From Porites lutea (taxonomy: Eukaryota; Cnidaria; Anthozoa; Scleractinia; Poritidae), in NCBI RefSeq assembly GCF_958299795.1, contig NC_133214.1:17224934-17288933 (forward strand): a stretch of 64,000 nt of DNA, written 5' to 3'. Below are positions 42,335 to 53,132 of this stretch, piece by piece. Below the pieces are notes generated by a model. It saw nothing but the letters and a program-made list of their open reading frames with translations. It did no database searches and was not told the origin of the DNA. Within the stretch, counting starts at the first letter, position 1; the number at the start of each line of letters is the position of its first letter. The translations under genes and the position numbers were made by a program.

Positions 42335-43390
42335 CATCAAAGCCTTTGTTTTAAAACGATAGTTTTCAAAGTTACAAAGCTTGGGGTCGTTTCTTCATTG
42401 TAGGTACTAACATGCTAATGTCTTGTGGAAATTTACAGTTTGTCCAAAAAAAAAAGTATTTAAGATAAGGAACAAGATATGTAAGATAAGACATTTACAT
42501 TTATACTAAAACCTATGCTAAATACAAGTGGGCAAACTTAGCTAAACTTCATGTAAATTATAATATTCAGAGGGTTCAAAATACAGACAAGTGTATAGAT
42601 TTTTATGTATAAATAAAATCTTCAGATCTAAAAGTGCATGTGGATGCAGATGTCACTTTAAAAGGAAAATTGTTAAATTCATCTAGCAATCTTAGTTTCC
42701 GTTTGAGACTCCCATAACAGAAGGACCTAACTAATTCAGGATGTTTGTTTGTCAAGTAGTTCAAAGCAGGGCACCTCTGTGCGTGAGGGGTCGTAGCGGG
42801 TGTTGAAGCGCAGGATGGATAATAAATCTTTATTACGGTGTAATCAGACGTGAGAGCCCCTTGCGTTAGTACTAGTACTAACCACATCAAGTGTTGTTCA
42901 AACAGAATTCAGTGCTCGTCCCATCATTTATGAATGAAAACAATTGCAGGTATATAAGCAGTAAACTATGAAATGGAAGACGGTTAAACACGAGAGGAAG
43001 ACAACAAACATCAAGGAAAAATTAATGTTAGCATAGAAAATAGATGTGTGACGTCACAAAAATTCAAATTTGTGAAATTATGGGATTGGGTGGGATATTA
43101 AGAAAGAACAAGATGAATAAAGCCTTCAAATGCAGATTGGTGGGGGATATAAGCACTGTTATACCCTGATGACTCCATTCTAATCATTCTGCAAATCCCT
43201 GAAATTTTCTTAACTCTATATTTTAGATCTAAACTGCTGTTCTTAAGAGGTCAAGGACCAGGGGTATTTCTAGACTATGGTTCCAAAAACCACAAAATCA
43301 TACCCCATGTGAATCGGTCACCCTTTCGCGCCGTACATACGGCATGAGAACAAAATCAGATTACCAGCCCCCCTCCCCTGGTCATCTGAC

Positions 43391-43733
43391 ACTGACTCGT
43401 CCTCAGTCGCCTCTCACAACGTCTGCCTAGTGCGGGGTGTGATGGGAAGGGAAAAAGTATGGAAAAGAGACGACTGGGAAATCCTGTGTCAAAAAGTTGT
43501 TCTTTGAGTCGAAAAATTTTGCGAGATCTCATTTCTTTGATTTAACGCCGTATACACCGGGTAGTTTTATTACATTTAGAAATTTAGCTCGAAATCTGGA
43601 CGTGTATATTTTGTCGGTCAAAAATGTGATGGTCTGATTTTTTCTAGTCGAGATAAAATCCAATCATAAATCCTTCCCATCATACCCTGCTCCCGCCGTG
43701 CGCGTTACACAAAGACGACTGGGACGAGTCAGC
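43391..43733. repeat. MITE with GACTCGTCC..AGTCG ends
   Basis: CTGACTCGTCCTCAGTCGCC is mirrored by AGACGACTGGGACGAGTCAG; GGGTGTGATGGGAAG pairs with CATCATACCC on the far side. Non-coding. Confidence 0.65.
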
Positions 43734-44388
43734 ATCTATTGAAGTCCGGGAGCGAACAAAAGTACTCTAGGATCTGGGGTGGGGAGAGTGAACAATTTCC
43801 TCCCCGCAGCCCATGTATCCATCGTTATAACGTGACCTGTTGACAATTTCCGGGGTACAGTGATGGTCCGTAGCGAGTAGGATTTTTAACGCGCCTTAAT
43901 TATACTTTTTGAGGAAGGGATTCGGGAACGAAAAATAAAATAACCTGCGATCAGGCGTTCTTTTTTCGGGATAGAGTCGGCGGACAGGGAAAGGGAAAAC
44001 CTTTTCCCCTGGCCTCCAAAACGAAAAGGGCGGGAGTCCCGGAAACCTGACATCCTCTAAATACACCCATTATTTTTCAGGGATTCATTGTTGGAACTGA
44101 AACTTTTAACATTATAGGAACGCATGTAAACGTCTAGGTATCTGTAATTTATTGAAAGATAATGACTAACGGCGAGTTAATGTGCGGATGAAACACTGTT
44201 AAAAAGTTGTGCCCACTTATATTTCCGAAGGGCCAATGCGACCTAACATAATCGCTTGATGAGGAGCAGTTGCGCAACGATCCCCATATTAATACTATAG
44301 AGTGTACCACACCGTTTTCGCCCGCAGTCCGTAACCTTAGTATTACTAGTATTATTTTGAAAGGTGGCTAAACAGGTGCCTATCATAT

Positions 44389-44428
44389 CACGGACCATAA
44401 TTTCCTTGTACCCAGTCCTTTTCTAACT
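44389..44428 (+). promoter_or_regulatory. BTB copy 4 core promoter: conserved box, no TATA
   Basis: CACGGACCATAATTTCC with CTTGTACCCAGTC, then TTTTCTAACTTCC where copies 1-3 have TTTTTATA. About 100 bases before ATG 44526. Confidence 0.5.
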
Positions 44429-44525
44429 TCCTTTTGAACGAAGTGTGAGATACTCTTGAAGGCGCATAAATTCACGCAAGGGAAAACAAATTACACATTT
44501 GTTAAGTTTCTAAGTCAAGTGCAGC

Positions 44526-45408
44526 ATGGCACAAGCGGACGCTCCACCTTACCCAACTGATTTCCTAGAACCTTGGAAGTTAAGCGATGTGGTGCTTGTA
44601 GTTGAAGATCAGAAATTCCATGTTCATCGAAGCATTCTGGTATACTGGTCGCCCGTGTTTGAAAAGATGTTCACTTCAGAATTCAAGGAGAAGAATAAAG
44701 ATGAAATTCCTCTTCCAGGGAAGAAAGCAAGCGAAATCAAGCAGTTGCTCTATATGCTGTATCCTTCTTTGGAAGAGAAACAAGTGACCAAGGCAAATTG
44801 TTACTTCTTGCTTGAACTTGCTCACGAATATCGAATACAGTCCATTGTTGAGAAGTGCCCATCGTTTATGGTTTTTATGGTCAAAGAAAAGATGGAAGAT
44901 GATGTTCTTGCGATGCTCATCTATGGGCAAAAGTACCAGCTTAAAACTCTTATATCGGCGTGTATAGATGGGGCACGACGTTTATCGTTGGAGCAATTGA
45001 AACAGCATAAAAAAGAGATCGAGCCAGATAACTACCTGCAGATTGCTGAGGGAATTATTCAGCGACTCGAGACACTCGAGACACAATGTAAGAAGGTGAA
45101 AGAGGGGAGTCTGAGATGTCTGGATCGTGTATGTGAAAGCCTTTACAGGCATGCTCGAGCGAAACTACCTAGACCAGCCACGCAAAACACCACTGACGGG
45201 GTTCTTAGACTGTTTAGTAAACGACGTTGATAAAAACAGCGGTGACGCGGTTAAAGTTGTTAACTGTAAGAGCCTTAAATGTGTCGCCGATGAATTAATA
45301 GCTCAGAAGAAAATGTTGGAGAGCTTGCCTTCATTTCAGCCGAAGAAAGCGAAGCGACTAGATTTGTCGAATCTCAGAATCGCAGGTAGAAGCGGAATCA
45401 TTTCTTGA
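44526..45408 (+). pseudogene. BTB/POZ gene, array copy 4, frameshift and altered C-terminus
   Basis: Starts MAQADAPPYPTDFLEPWKLSD, and BTB and BACK-like parts are open up to about residue 222. One extra G (ACTGACGGGGTTC at about 45198, versus ACTGATGGGTTC in copy 6) shifts the frame, so the protein ends at 45230 (234 residues) without the conserved C-terminal ELIAQKK part. That part stays open in the neighbouring frame to 45408. The normal stop is also lost, and the end runs into the transposon starting at 45380. The BTB fold itself is whole, so a shortened product may still work. Confidence 0.8.
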
Positions 45409-45982
45409 TTCCCCAGATTCCCGTCGCTTTTACCTCAATGATTCATGATTCCTACAAGAATTTTCTTCCAGATTGATGATTCACAAAGACTTTTGATGAC
45501 CTATTCATTTAATGATTTTCTCAGTGGCTACCTTAGTCTCGCTTTGTATAGTTTTTTGGGGTCCACACGTCTGTTTTCATCCAGAATTATGTAGATTTCT
45601 CTACCACTGTTTCTCTGTATCATCTTTCGTTTTGTCCAGACATGGATTTTTTTTGTAAGTCAACATTAAGCACCAGTGTAACTGGAGAAACAAGCGGACT
45701 CTCAGCCCCGAATACACGAGGGGCATACTCCCCTAGGAAAAAATTTGAAAATTGGACTCTCGGAAACGCCATATCCTGCATTCCCTGGATCGAACGCAAT
45801 TAATTCATATAAGTCTATTTTGTCGCGCTTTTCTCAGAGTCTCGTTATTCATGGTTCCCAAGCCGAAGTACAAAGATTCATGATTCCCAATGCAAGTTTT
45901 TAAAAACAAAGATTCATGATTCCTACAAGTTTTGTAACTATGATTCATGATTCATGATTCCGCTTTCACCCTTCCACCCCCG
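45380..45982. mobile_element. 603-base insertion with 8-base direct repeats, GATTCATGATTC-rich
   Basis: TCTCAGAA stands directly left (45372-45379) and right (45983-45990). Copies 5 and 6 have the uninterrupted target (GTCAGAATATA / GTCAGGATATA). Ends contain GAAGCGGAATCAT and its complement ATGATTCCGCTTTC as imperfect inverted repeats. Tandem GATTCATGATTC motifs dominate both ends. An 8-base duplication fits hAT-like transposition. No transposase. Confidence 0.65.
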
Positions 45983-45990
45983 TCTCAGAA

Positions 45991-47404
45991 CATACTAAGA
46001 ATTTCAGTATTACTCTTAAAGTTATCATTTTGTTGGTGGTCCACAGAATCACAAATGTCCACGTGCTGTTGCATAGGTGTTCTGGAGCCTCCGACTGAAC
46101 TGAATAACCTCCGTCCCTTTAAAATAATCTCTCTTTTTTTAATGAAAAAATAACAAGCATACTTTGAGTTTAATAAATTATAACAGGTAACAGGTACAAC
46201 ACGCCGAAAACAATGTACGACAGAAAATATTGTAAGCAATATTAGACTTAAAAATACTATTTTAAGCTGATTCTTTAAACGATACTGTGATGAATAAAGG
46301 AGAGCAGAAAAAATTCAACAACAGTTTGTAGACATGAAAGAAACCAAAGCAGAAGGAGTCTAGAAGGTAATAACCAAAACTGCAGTTGTGCATTATGATA
46401 ACCTCGAAATAAAAAAGCAATCTTTGGGGGGAATTTCAGGTCGTCGTAAAGATTTGATTCAGAAAAGATATTCAAGATTATAAATTTTACTCGCGGACCA
46501 ATATCCTTGGCACCAGAGGTTTTTTCTTGCGTCCGGCTGGATGCTTCGGTGCTCGATGCGAAACCGGGGAAACCGCGTATGGAAATTTTCTGGCACCCAG
46601 GGCAGCGGACCAAGGACAACTTAAAAGAGGCTGAATAGCTCAAAAACAGTGAGTACTGCTTAGACCGCACTGTTCTTCGTCTATTTTTATGCTTCTTCAG
46701 TTTCTTACACTGTTTCATAACTGTTTATCACCGAACCGAACCGCATTAATGACCAAATTGTAATAATCGCAAGTTTGTTTCTGACCCTCAAAAATAACAT
46801 ACGCTGTGCGTACACTGCCAAGATACCTGAAGATGTGAAGAGACAAGTTTAGTTTGAATGCCAATCGATGGCAATCGATCAGTGAAGTACGCTATTACTT
46901 TTCAGGTGTCTTTTGTGTGATTATCGATTGTTCATCGGTTGGCTGATACCAATCGATGCCAATGAACAGAAATTAATCGAGTGTTATCAAGTGTTATTTT
47001 AATTATTGCGTTAGTTAGTAAAGCGCCTTGAAGATAGGATAAGAGCGCTATAGAAATAAGGTTAGTATAATTATTATTGTTATTATTATTATTATTGTTA
47101 TTGATCGATAGATTTTCCGATCATCGATTTCATTGACTGTTCAAGCTATGCACCCTATAATTTACACATCTCAAGGCATACTCCCCAGGGAAGAGGTCCA
47201 TTTGAAAAGTGGGTGGATGGATGTAGCCTGTGTACAAACGCCCTCTTCCCTCACAGGTTAGAGTGGATGCCAGGTTAGATTGGAAAAGACCAATAAGGAC
47301 GTGGCTCAATTATTTGACCCAAAAAATATAATTCAAAAAAAGGGTGAAAAACTGCGATTGTTTCTTTTTCAAGTTTTCCGTTCTTTTTTTCTTTTTTTTT
47401 CGTT
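45991..47404. other. Downstream block of BTB copy 4
   Basis: Non-coding DNA homologous to the block after copy 5 (49738-51150). On the minus strand it has an open frame of 147 codons (46718-46275) whose second half recurs at 47718 and 50282. The conservation is due to duplication of the DNA. It also holds an uninterrupted TTTTCAGGTGTCTTTTGTGT at 46900, the empty site of the MITE at 50588, and an ATT microsatellite at 47072-47101. Confidence 0.6.
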
Positions 47405-47830
47405 CCAAAATGGCGGCTCATGATTCATGATGATTAAGCGTAAGAATCAAAGAATGGTCAATAACTACATCAAAGTCATCTTTTTAATCGAGCTACGAAA
47501 TTTATAAAAGCCCCCCCCCTCCCCCCCCCCCCCCCCAACTTTGGGGGGAATTTCAGGTCGTCGTAAAGATTTGATTCAGGAAAGATATTCAAGATTATAA
47601 ATTTTACTCGCGGACCAATATCCTTGGCACCAGAGGCTTTTTCTTGCGTCCGGCTGGATGCTTCGGTGCTTGGTGCGAAACCGGGGAAACCGCGTATGGA
47701 AATTTTCTCATGATTCATGATGACTTGCTCATGAGTTCATGATGATTAAGCGTAAGAATCAAAGAATGGTCAGTGACTACATCATAGTCATCTTTTTATT
47801 CGAGATACGAAATTTATAAAAGCCCTTTCG
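47405..47830 (+). repeat. Local duplication with captured fragment and poly-C run
   Basis: CATGATTAAGCGTAAGAATC-type sequence and the following 80 bases occur twice (about 47430 and 47740). Between them is a run of about 25 C (47510-47535) and a 170-base copy of the segment at 46430-46600 (TTTGGGGGGAATTTCAGGTC through GTATGGAAATTTTC). In units 5 and 6 the site has one copy without insert. Confidence 0.75.
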
Positions 47831-48711
47831 TCGTGTGAAGGCGCCTTCTTATAGACCCTCCCACAGTTTCTTTTATTAACTTTTGATAAAGAGCAGCTAG
47901 TGAGCGAATATACAACGACACTGCCTAAAGGGTCTTAAAATAAAGTAACTTAACATAGAAGTTTAAAGACGATACGTCCGAAGAGAGTGAACATATTTTA
48001 AAATCCACAAAGTCGCGGAATTTTACAGACCTTTGTATGGTAGGGAACACGAACTTTAATTGTCAAGTGTTGGGGGACCTGTTCCGGGTTTTACAGACAC
48101 CTCTCTAATAAAAATGTCCCAGGCTGTAGAGAGACCCTGTTGGGGTAAAATTCCGACTAAAGACGTAGCCTTAAAACAGCCACATAAGACTAGTTGAAAT
48201 AGCTACAAACGACAGAAAGATTGGTTAAATACTGACAAACATGGCCCACCCCTCAAAACGCCAAACGATGGTATTTGAAATTCATAGCTGGGACATACGT
48301 CCCCCCTCCCTAACCCCCAAGAGGGAATCTTTAATAGTGAGTGTCGACTGAACTGCTTGAGCGCTGTTTGCCTCGATAGTGCGGGAGCGAAAATCTGCTT
48401 GAATTGAGCGAAATAATAGGCCGGGGTGTGTTAAGGAAATGGCTATCCTCGGGTTGATTACGTCATAGTGTTCAGGCGAAAGACACGCGCAGTCCGCTCA
48501 TCTACGGCATTTGAAAAGTAGTTTTTCTGAACTTTAATACTCTAATTTCACTGAATGAAAAAACACATGCGTCATGCCAAATTCAATTCAACTTTGGCAC
48601 GGCATGACAGTAATACGACTTGGTTTTCAAACGTCGTGCACGCAATTCGTAGATTATAAATACATCAATATATATTATTTTAAAAGGTGGCTAAACAGGT
48701 GACTATCATAT

Positions 48712-48750
48712 CACGGTCCGTAATTTCCTTGTACCCAGTTCTTTTCTAAC
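48712..48750 (+). promoter_or_regulatory. BTB copy 5 core promoter: conserved box, no TATA
   Basis: CACGGTCCGTAATTTCC, CTTGTACCCAGT and TTTTCTAACTTCC, about 100 bases upstream of ATG 48849. Confidence 0.5.
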
Positions 48751-48848
48751 TTCCTTTCGAACGAAGTGTGAGCTACTCTTGAAAGCGCATAAATTCACAC
48801 AAGGGTAAATATATTACACATTTGTTAAGTTTCTAAGTCGAGTGCAGC

Positions 48849-49682
48849 ATGGCACAAGCGGACGCTCCACCTTACCCAACTGATTTCCTAGAACCATGGA
48901 TGTTTAGCGATGTGGTTCTTGTTGTTGAAGATCAGAAATTCCATGTTCATCGAAGTATCCTTGCAGTTTGGTCGCCCGTGTTTGAAAAGATGTTCACTTC
49001 AGAATTCAAGGAGAAGAATAAAGATGAAATTCCTCTTCCAGGGAAGAAAGCAAGCGAAATCAAGCAGTTGCTCTATATGCTGTATCCTTCTTTGGAAGAG
49101 AAACAAGTGACCAAGACAAATTGTTACTTCTTGCTTGAACTTGCTCACGAATATCGAATACAGTCCATAGTTGAGAAGTGCCAATCGTTTATGGTTGTTA
49201 TGGTCAAAGAAAAGATGGAAGATGATGTTCTTGCGATGCTCATCTATGGGCAAAAGTACCAGCTCAAAACTCTTATATCGGCGTGTATAGATGGGGCACG
49301 ACGTTTATCGTTGAAGGAATTGAAACGGCATAAAGGAAAGATCGAGCCAGACAACTACCTGTCGATTGCTGAGGGAATTATCCAGCGACTCGAAACACAG
49401 TGTGATGAGGTCAGAGAAGGGAGCCTGAAATGTCTGGCGCGTGTGTGTCAAAACCTATACTGGCATGATCGAGAGAAAAATAATTCACGAGCGCCAAGTA
49501 CTGATGTGGTTTTAAACCATTTGCTAAAAGACGTTGATAAAAGTAGCGGTGACGTTGTCTGTAACAGTCTTAAATGTGTCGCCGAAGAATTAACAGCTCA
49601 AAAGAAAATATTGGAGACCTTACCTTCATTTCAGCGGAAAAATACACTCAATCTAACTGGCTTGCGAAGACTGAGGCGCTAA
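48849..49682 (+). CDS. BTB/POZ domain protein, array copy 5 (277 aa)
   Basis: The only fully open gene among copies 4-6. BTB fold about 12-115 (FSDVVLVVEDQKFHVHRSIL, VWSPVFEKMFTSEF, ELAHEYRIQSIVEKC), BACK-like helices (LAMLIYGQKYQLKTLISAC, ELKRHKGKIEPDNYLSIAEG) and a C-terminal tail with LKCVAEELTAQKKILETLPS plus a basic end (TGLRRLRR). It differs from copies 1-3 in its N-terminus (MAQADAPPYP) and longer tail. Intronless; probable Cullin-3 adaptor type by family, target unknown. Confidence 0.9.
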   Translation: MAQADAPPYPTDFLEPWMFSDVVLVVEDQKFHVHRSILAVWSPVFEKMFTSEFKEKNKDEIPLPGKKASEIKQLLYMLYPSLEEKQVTKTNCYFLLELAHEYRIQSIVEKCQSFMVVMVKEKMEDDVLAMLIYGQKYQLKTLISACIDGARRLSLKELKRHKGKIEPDNYLSIAEGIIQRLETQCDEVREGSLKCLARVCQNLYWHDREKNNSRAPSTDVVLNHLLKDVDKSSGDVVCNSLKCVAEELTAQKKILETLPSFQRKNTLNLTGLRRLRR

Positions 49683-50587
49683 AAAATTTGTCCAATGTCA
49701 GAATATAATAATTTACTAGTGTAAGTTCGATCACTTTGTTGGTCCACAGAATCACAAATGTTGTCCATGTGTTGTTGCATAAGTGTTCTAGGGCTTTCAA
49801 CTGAACTGAATTACCTCCGTCCCCCAATTAAAATAATCTTTTTTTCTGAAATGAATAAATAATTAGCATAGTTTGAGTCTAATAAATTAACTGTACGACA
49901 GAAAATATTGTAAGCAATATTAGACTTAAAATACTATTTTAAACTGATTCTTTAAACGATACTGTGATGAATAAAGGAGAGCAGAAAAAATTCAACAACA
50001 ATTTATGGACATGAAAGAAACCACGGCAGAAGGAGTCTAGAAGGTTATTAACCAAAACTGCAGTTGTGCATCATAATATTCTCGAAACATGAAAACTATC
50101 TTTGGGGGGAATTTCAGGTAGTCGTTAAGATCTGATTCAGAAAAGATATTCAAGATTATAAATTTTACTCGCGGACCAATACCCTTGGCACCAGAGGTTT
50201 TTTCTTGCGTTCGGCTGGATGTTTCGGTGCGCGGTGCGAAACCGGGGAAACCGCGAATGGAAATTTTCTGGCACCCAGGCAACGGACCAAGGACAACTTA
50301 AAAGAGGCTGAATCGCTCAAAAACAGTGAGTACTGCTTAGACCGCGCTGTTCTTCGTCTATTTTTATGCTTCTTCAGTTTCTTACACTGTTTCAAAACTG
50401 TTTATCACCGAAGCGAACCGCATTGTAATAATCTCATGGTTGCTTCTGACCCTCAAAAATAAACATGATACGCTTTGTGTACACTGCCAAGATACCTGAA
50501 GATGCGAAGAGACAAGTTTAACGTAAGTTTAGTTTGAATGCAAATCGATGGCGATCGATCAGTGAAGAATGCTACTACTTTTCAGGT

Positions 50588-50730
50588 CCCAGTTGTTCAA
50601 AAGCTGGATAGCGTTATCCACCGGATAAATCACTATCCAGTGGATAAATATTAGGGGAGCCAATTACGCTATCCAGTGGATAGAGACTTATCCGGTGGAT
50701 AGCGTTATCCACCTTCTGAACAATTGGAGC
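50588..50730. repeat. 143-base MITE with empty site in a neighbouring unit
   Basis: Arms CCCAGTTGTTC...GGATAGCGTTATCCACCGG and CCGGTGGATAGCGTTATCC...GAACAATTGG are inverted. CAGGT lies on both sides (50583-50587, 50731-50735). Unit 4 has the same place uninterrupted at about 46900, which fixes the element borders and shows that insertion followed duplication. Confidence 0.9.
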
Positions 50731-52144
50731 CAGGTGTCTTTTGTGTGATTATATTATCGACTGTTCGTCGGTTGACTGATACTAATCGATGCCAATAAAC
50801 AGAAATTAATCGAGTGTTATCGATTGATCGATAGATTTTCCGACCATCCATTTCATTGACTGTTCAAGCTAAGCAGCCTTAAATTTACACATCTCAAGGC
50901 ATACTCCCCAGGGAAGAAGTCCATTTGAAAAGTGGGTGGATGGATGTAGTCTGTGTACAAACGCCCTCTCCCCTCACAGGTCCTCACAGGTTAGAATGGA
51001 TGTCAGGTTGGATTCGAAAAGACCAACAAGGACGTGGCTCAATTATTTGACCCAAAAAATATCATTCTAAAACAGTCAGCAAAACTGCAATTGTTTCTTT
51101 TTCAATATATTTTCTTCTTTTTTTCTTTGTTTTTTTTTTCGTTCCAAAATGGCGGCTCATGAGTCATGATGATTAAGCGTAAGAATCAAAGAATGGTCAG
51201 TAACTACATCAAAGTCATCTTTTTAATCGTGATACCAAATTTATAAAAGCCCTTTCGTTGTGTGAAGGAGCCTTCTAATAGACCCTCCTAGAGTTTCTAT
51301 TATCAACTTTTGATGAAGAGCAGCTAGTGAGCGAATACTGTATATAACGACACTGCTGAAAGCGCCTTAAAATAAAGTAACTTAACATAGAAGTTTAAAG
51401 ACGATACGTCCGAAGAGAGTGAACATATTTTAAAATCCACAAAGTCGCGGAATTTTACAGACCTTTGTATGGTAGGGAACACGAACTTTAATTGTCAAGT
51501 GTTGGGGGACCTGTTCCGGGTTTTACAGACACCTCTCTAATAAAAATGTCCGAGGCTGTAGTGAGACCCTGTTGGGGTAAAATTCCGACTAAAGACGTAG
51601 CCTTAAAACAGCGACATAAGACTAGTTGAAATGGCTACAAACGACCTAAAGATTGGTTAAATACTGACAAACATGGCTCACCCCCCAAAACGCCAAACGA
51701 TGGTATTTGAAATTCATAGCTGGGACATACGTCCCCCCTCCCTAACCCCCAAGAGGGAATCTTTAATAGTGAGTGTCGACTGAACTGCTTGAGCGCTGTT
51801 TGCCTCGATAGTGCGGGAGCGAAAATCTGCTTGAATTGAGCGAAATAATAGGCCGGGGTGTGTTAAGGAAATGGCTATCCTCGGGTTGATTACGTCATAG
51901 TGTTCAGGCGAAAGACATGCGCAGTCCGCTCATCTACGGCAGGTGAAAAGTAGGTTTTTCTGAACTTTAGTACTCTTATTTCACTGAATGAAAAAACACA
52001 TGCGTCATGCCAAATTCAATTCAACTTTGGCACGGCATGACAGTAATACGACTTGGCTTTCAAACGTCGTGCACGCAATTCGTAGATTATAAATACATCA
52101 ATATATATTATTTTAAAAGGTGGCTAAACAGGTGACTATCATAT

Positions 52145-52184
52145 CACGGTCCATAATTTCCTTGTACCCAGTTCCTTTCTAACT
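52145..52184 (+). promoter_or_regulatory. BTB copy 6 core promoter: conserved box, no TATA
   Basis: CACGGTCCATAATTTCC, CTTGTACCCAGT and TTTCTAACTTCC, about 100 bases before ATG 52282. Confidence 0.5.
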
Positions 52185-52281
52185 TCCTTTCGAACGAAGT
52201 GTGAGCTACACTTGAAAGCGCATAAATTCACACAAGGGAAAATATATTACACATTTGTTAAGTTTCTAAGTCGAGTGCAGC

Positions 52282-53132
52282 ATGGCACAAGCGGACGCTC
52301 CCGCTTACCCAACTGATTTCCTAGAACCTTGGAAGTTAAGCGATGTGGTGCTTGTAGTTGAAGATCAGAAATTCCATGTTCATCGAAGCATTCTGGTATA
52401 CTGGCCGCCCGTGTTTGAAAAGATGTTCACTTCAGAATTCAAGGAGAAGAATAAAGATGAAATTCCTCTTCCAGGGAAGAAAGCAAGCGAAATCAAGCAG
52501 TTGCTCTATATGCTGTATCCTTCTTTGGAAGAGAAACCAGTGACCAAGCAAATTGTTACTTCTTGCTTGAACTTGCTCACGAATATCGAATAGAGTCCAT
52601 TGTTGAGAAGTGCCAATCGTTTATGGTTGTTATGGTCAAAGAAAAGATGGAAGATGATGTTCTTGCGATGCTCATCTATGGGCAAAAGTACCAGCTTAAA
52701 TCTCTTATATCGGCGTGTATAGATGAGACACGACGTTTATCGTTGAAGGAATTGAAACAGCATAAAGAAGAGATCGAGCCAGACAACTACCTGCAGATTG
52801 CTGAGGGAATTATCCAGCGGCTCGAGACCCTCGAGACACAGTGTAAGGAGGTGAAAGCGGGGAGTCTGAGATGTCTGGATCGTGTATGTGAGAGCCTTTA
52901 CCGGCATGCTCGAGCGGAAAATATGAGATCAGCCATGCAAAACACCACTGATGGGTTCTTAGGCTGTTTGGTAAACGACGTTGATAAAATTAGCGGTGAC
53001 GGTAACGTCGTTAATTGTAAGAGCCTTAAAAGTGTCGCCGAAGAATTAATAGCTCAAAAGAAACTGTTGGAGACCTTGCCTTCATCAGTTCAGCCGAAGA
53101 AGTGGGGTCGAATTCGAAGAAATAGGCGCTAA
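52282..53132 (+). pseudogene. BTB/POZ gene, array copy 6, one frameshift inside the BTB domain
   Basis: Starts MAQADAPAYPTDFLEPWKLSD. One G is missing near 52549 (ACCAAGCAAATTG versus ACCAAGGCAAATTG in copy 4), so the first frame ends at 52593 (103 residues) within the BTB fold. The remaining part is open in another frame to 53132, with ELAHEYRIESIVEKC, the BACK-like helices and SVAEELIAQKKLLETLPS. It also has Pro for Ser in YWPPVFEK, an otherwise invariant place among the copies. Loss of function is likely, unless the single base is a sequencing error. Confidence 0.82.

Larger units (their letters stand above)
40901..44340. other. Spacer between BTB copies 3 and 4: transposons, no gene recognised
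   Basis: About 3.4 kb separating the two styles of array unit. It contains a 2-copy tandem duplication (41110-41330), a TIR element (41359-42334) and a MITE (43391-43733). A 95-codon minus-strand open frame at 42890-42603 matches no family I know. No copy of the E-Syt-like terminal exon is seen here or further right. Confidence 0.6.
44341..47940 (+). repeat. Second-style array unit 4 (BTB copy 4 and its downstream block)
   Basis: The proximal promoter, gene and downstream block (about 46010-47940) are colinear with unit 5. It is enlarged by a 603-base insertion at 45380-45982 and a local duplication at 47405-47830. The distal upstream block of units 5 and 6 is not found before copy 4. Confidence 0.75.
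47941..51372 (+). repeat. Second-style array unit 5 (upstream block, BTB copy 5, downstream block)
   Basis: The upstream block starts TAAAGTAACTTAACATAGAA and is nearly identical to the block of unit 6 at 51373, including the GGGACATACGTCCCCCCTCC and TACGTCATAGTGTTCAGGCG landmarks. The period between the ATGs of copies 5 and 6 is 3433 bases. Confidence 0.87.

Noticed and set aside
42603-42890. 95-codon minus-strand frame, considered as a LINE fragment
   Set aside because: No reverse-transcriptase motif and no 3' microsatellite tail; unlike the clear case at 30718-31119.
46275-46718. 147-codon minus-strand frame recurring at 47476-47718 and 50037-50282
   Set aside because: The copies belong to duplicated non-coding blocks, differ by frame changes, and resemble no family.
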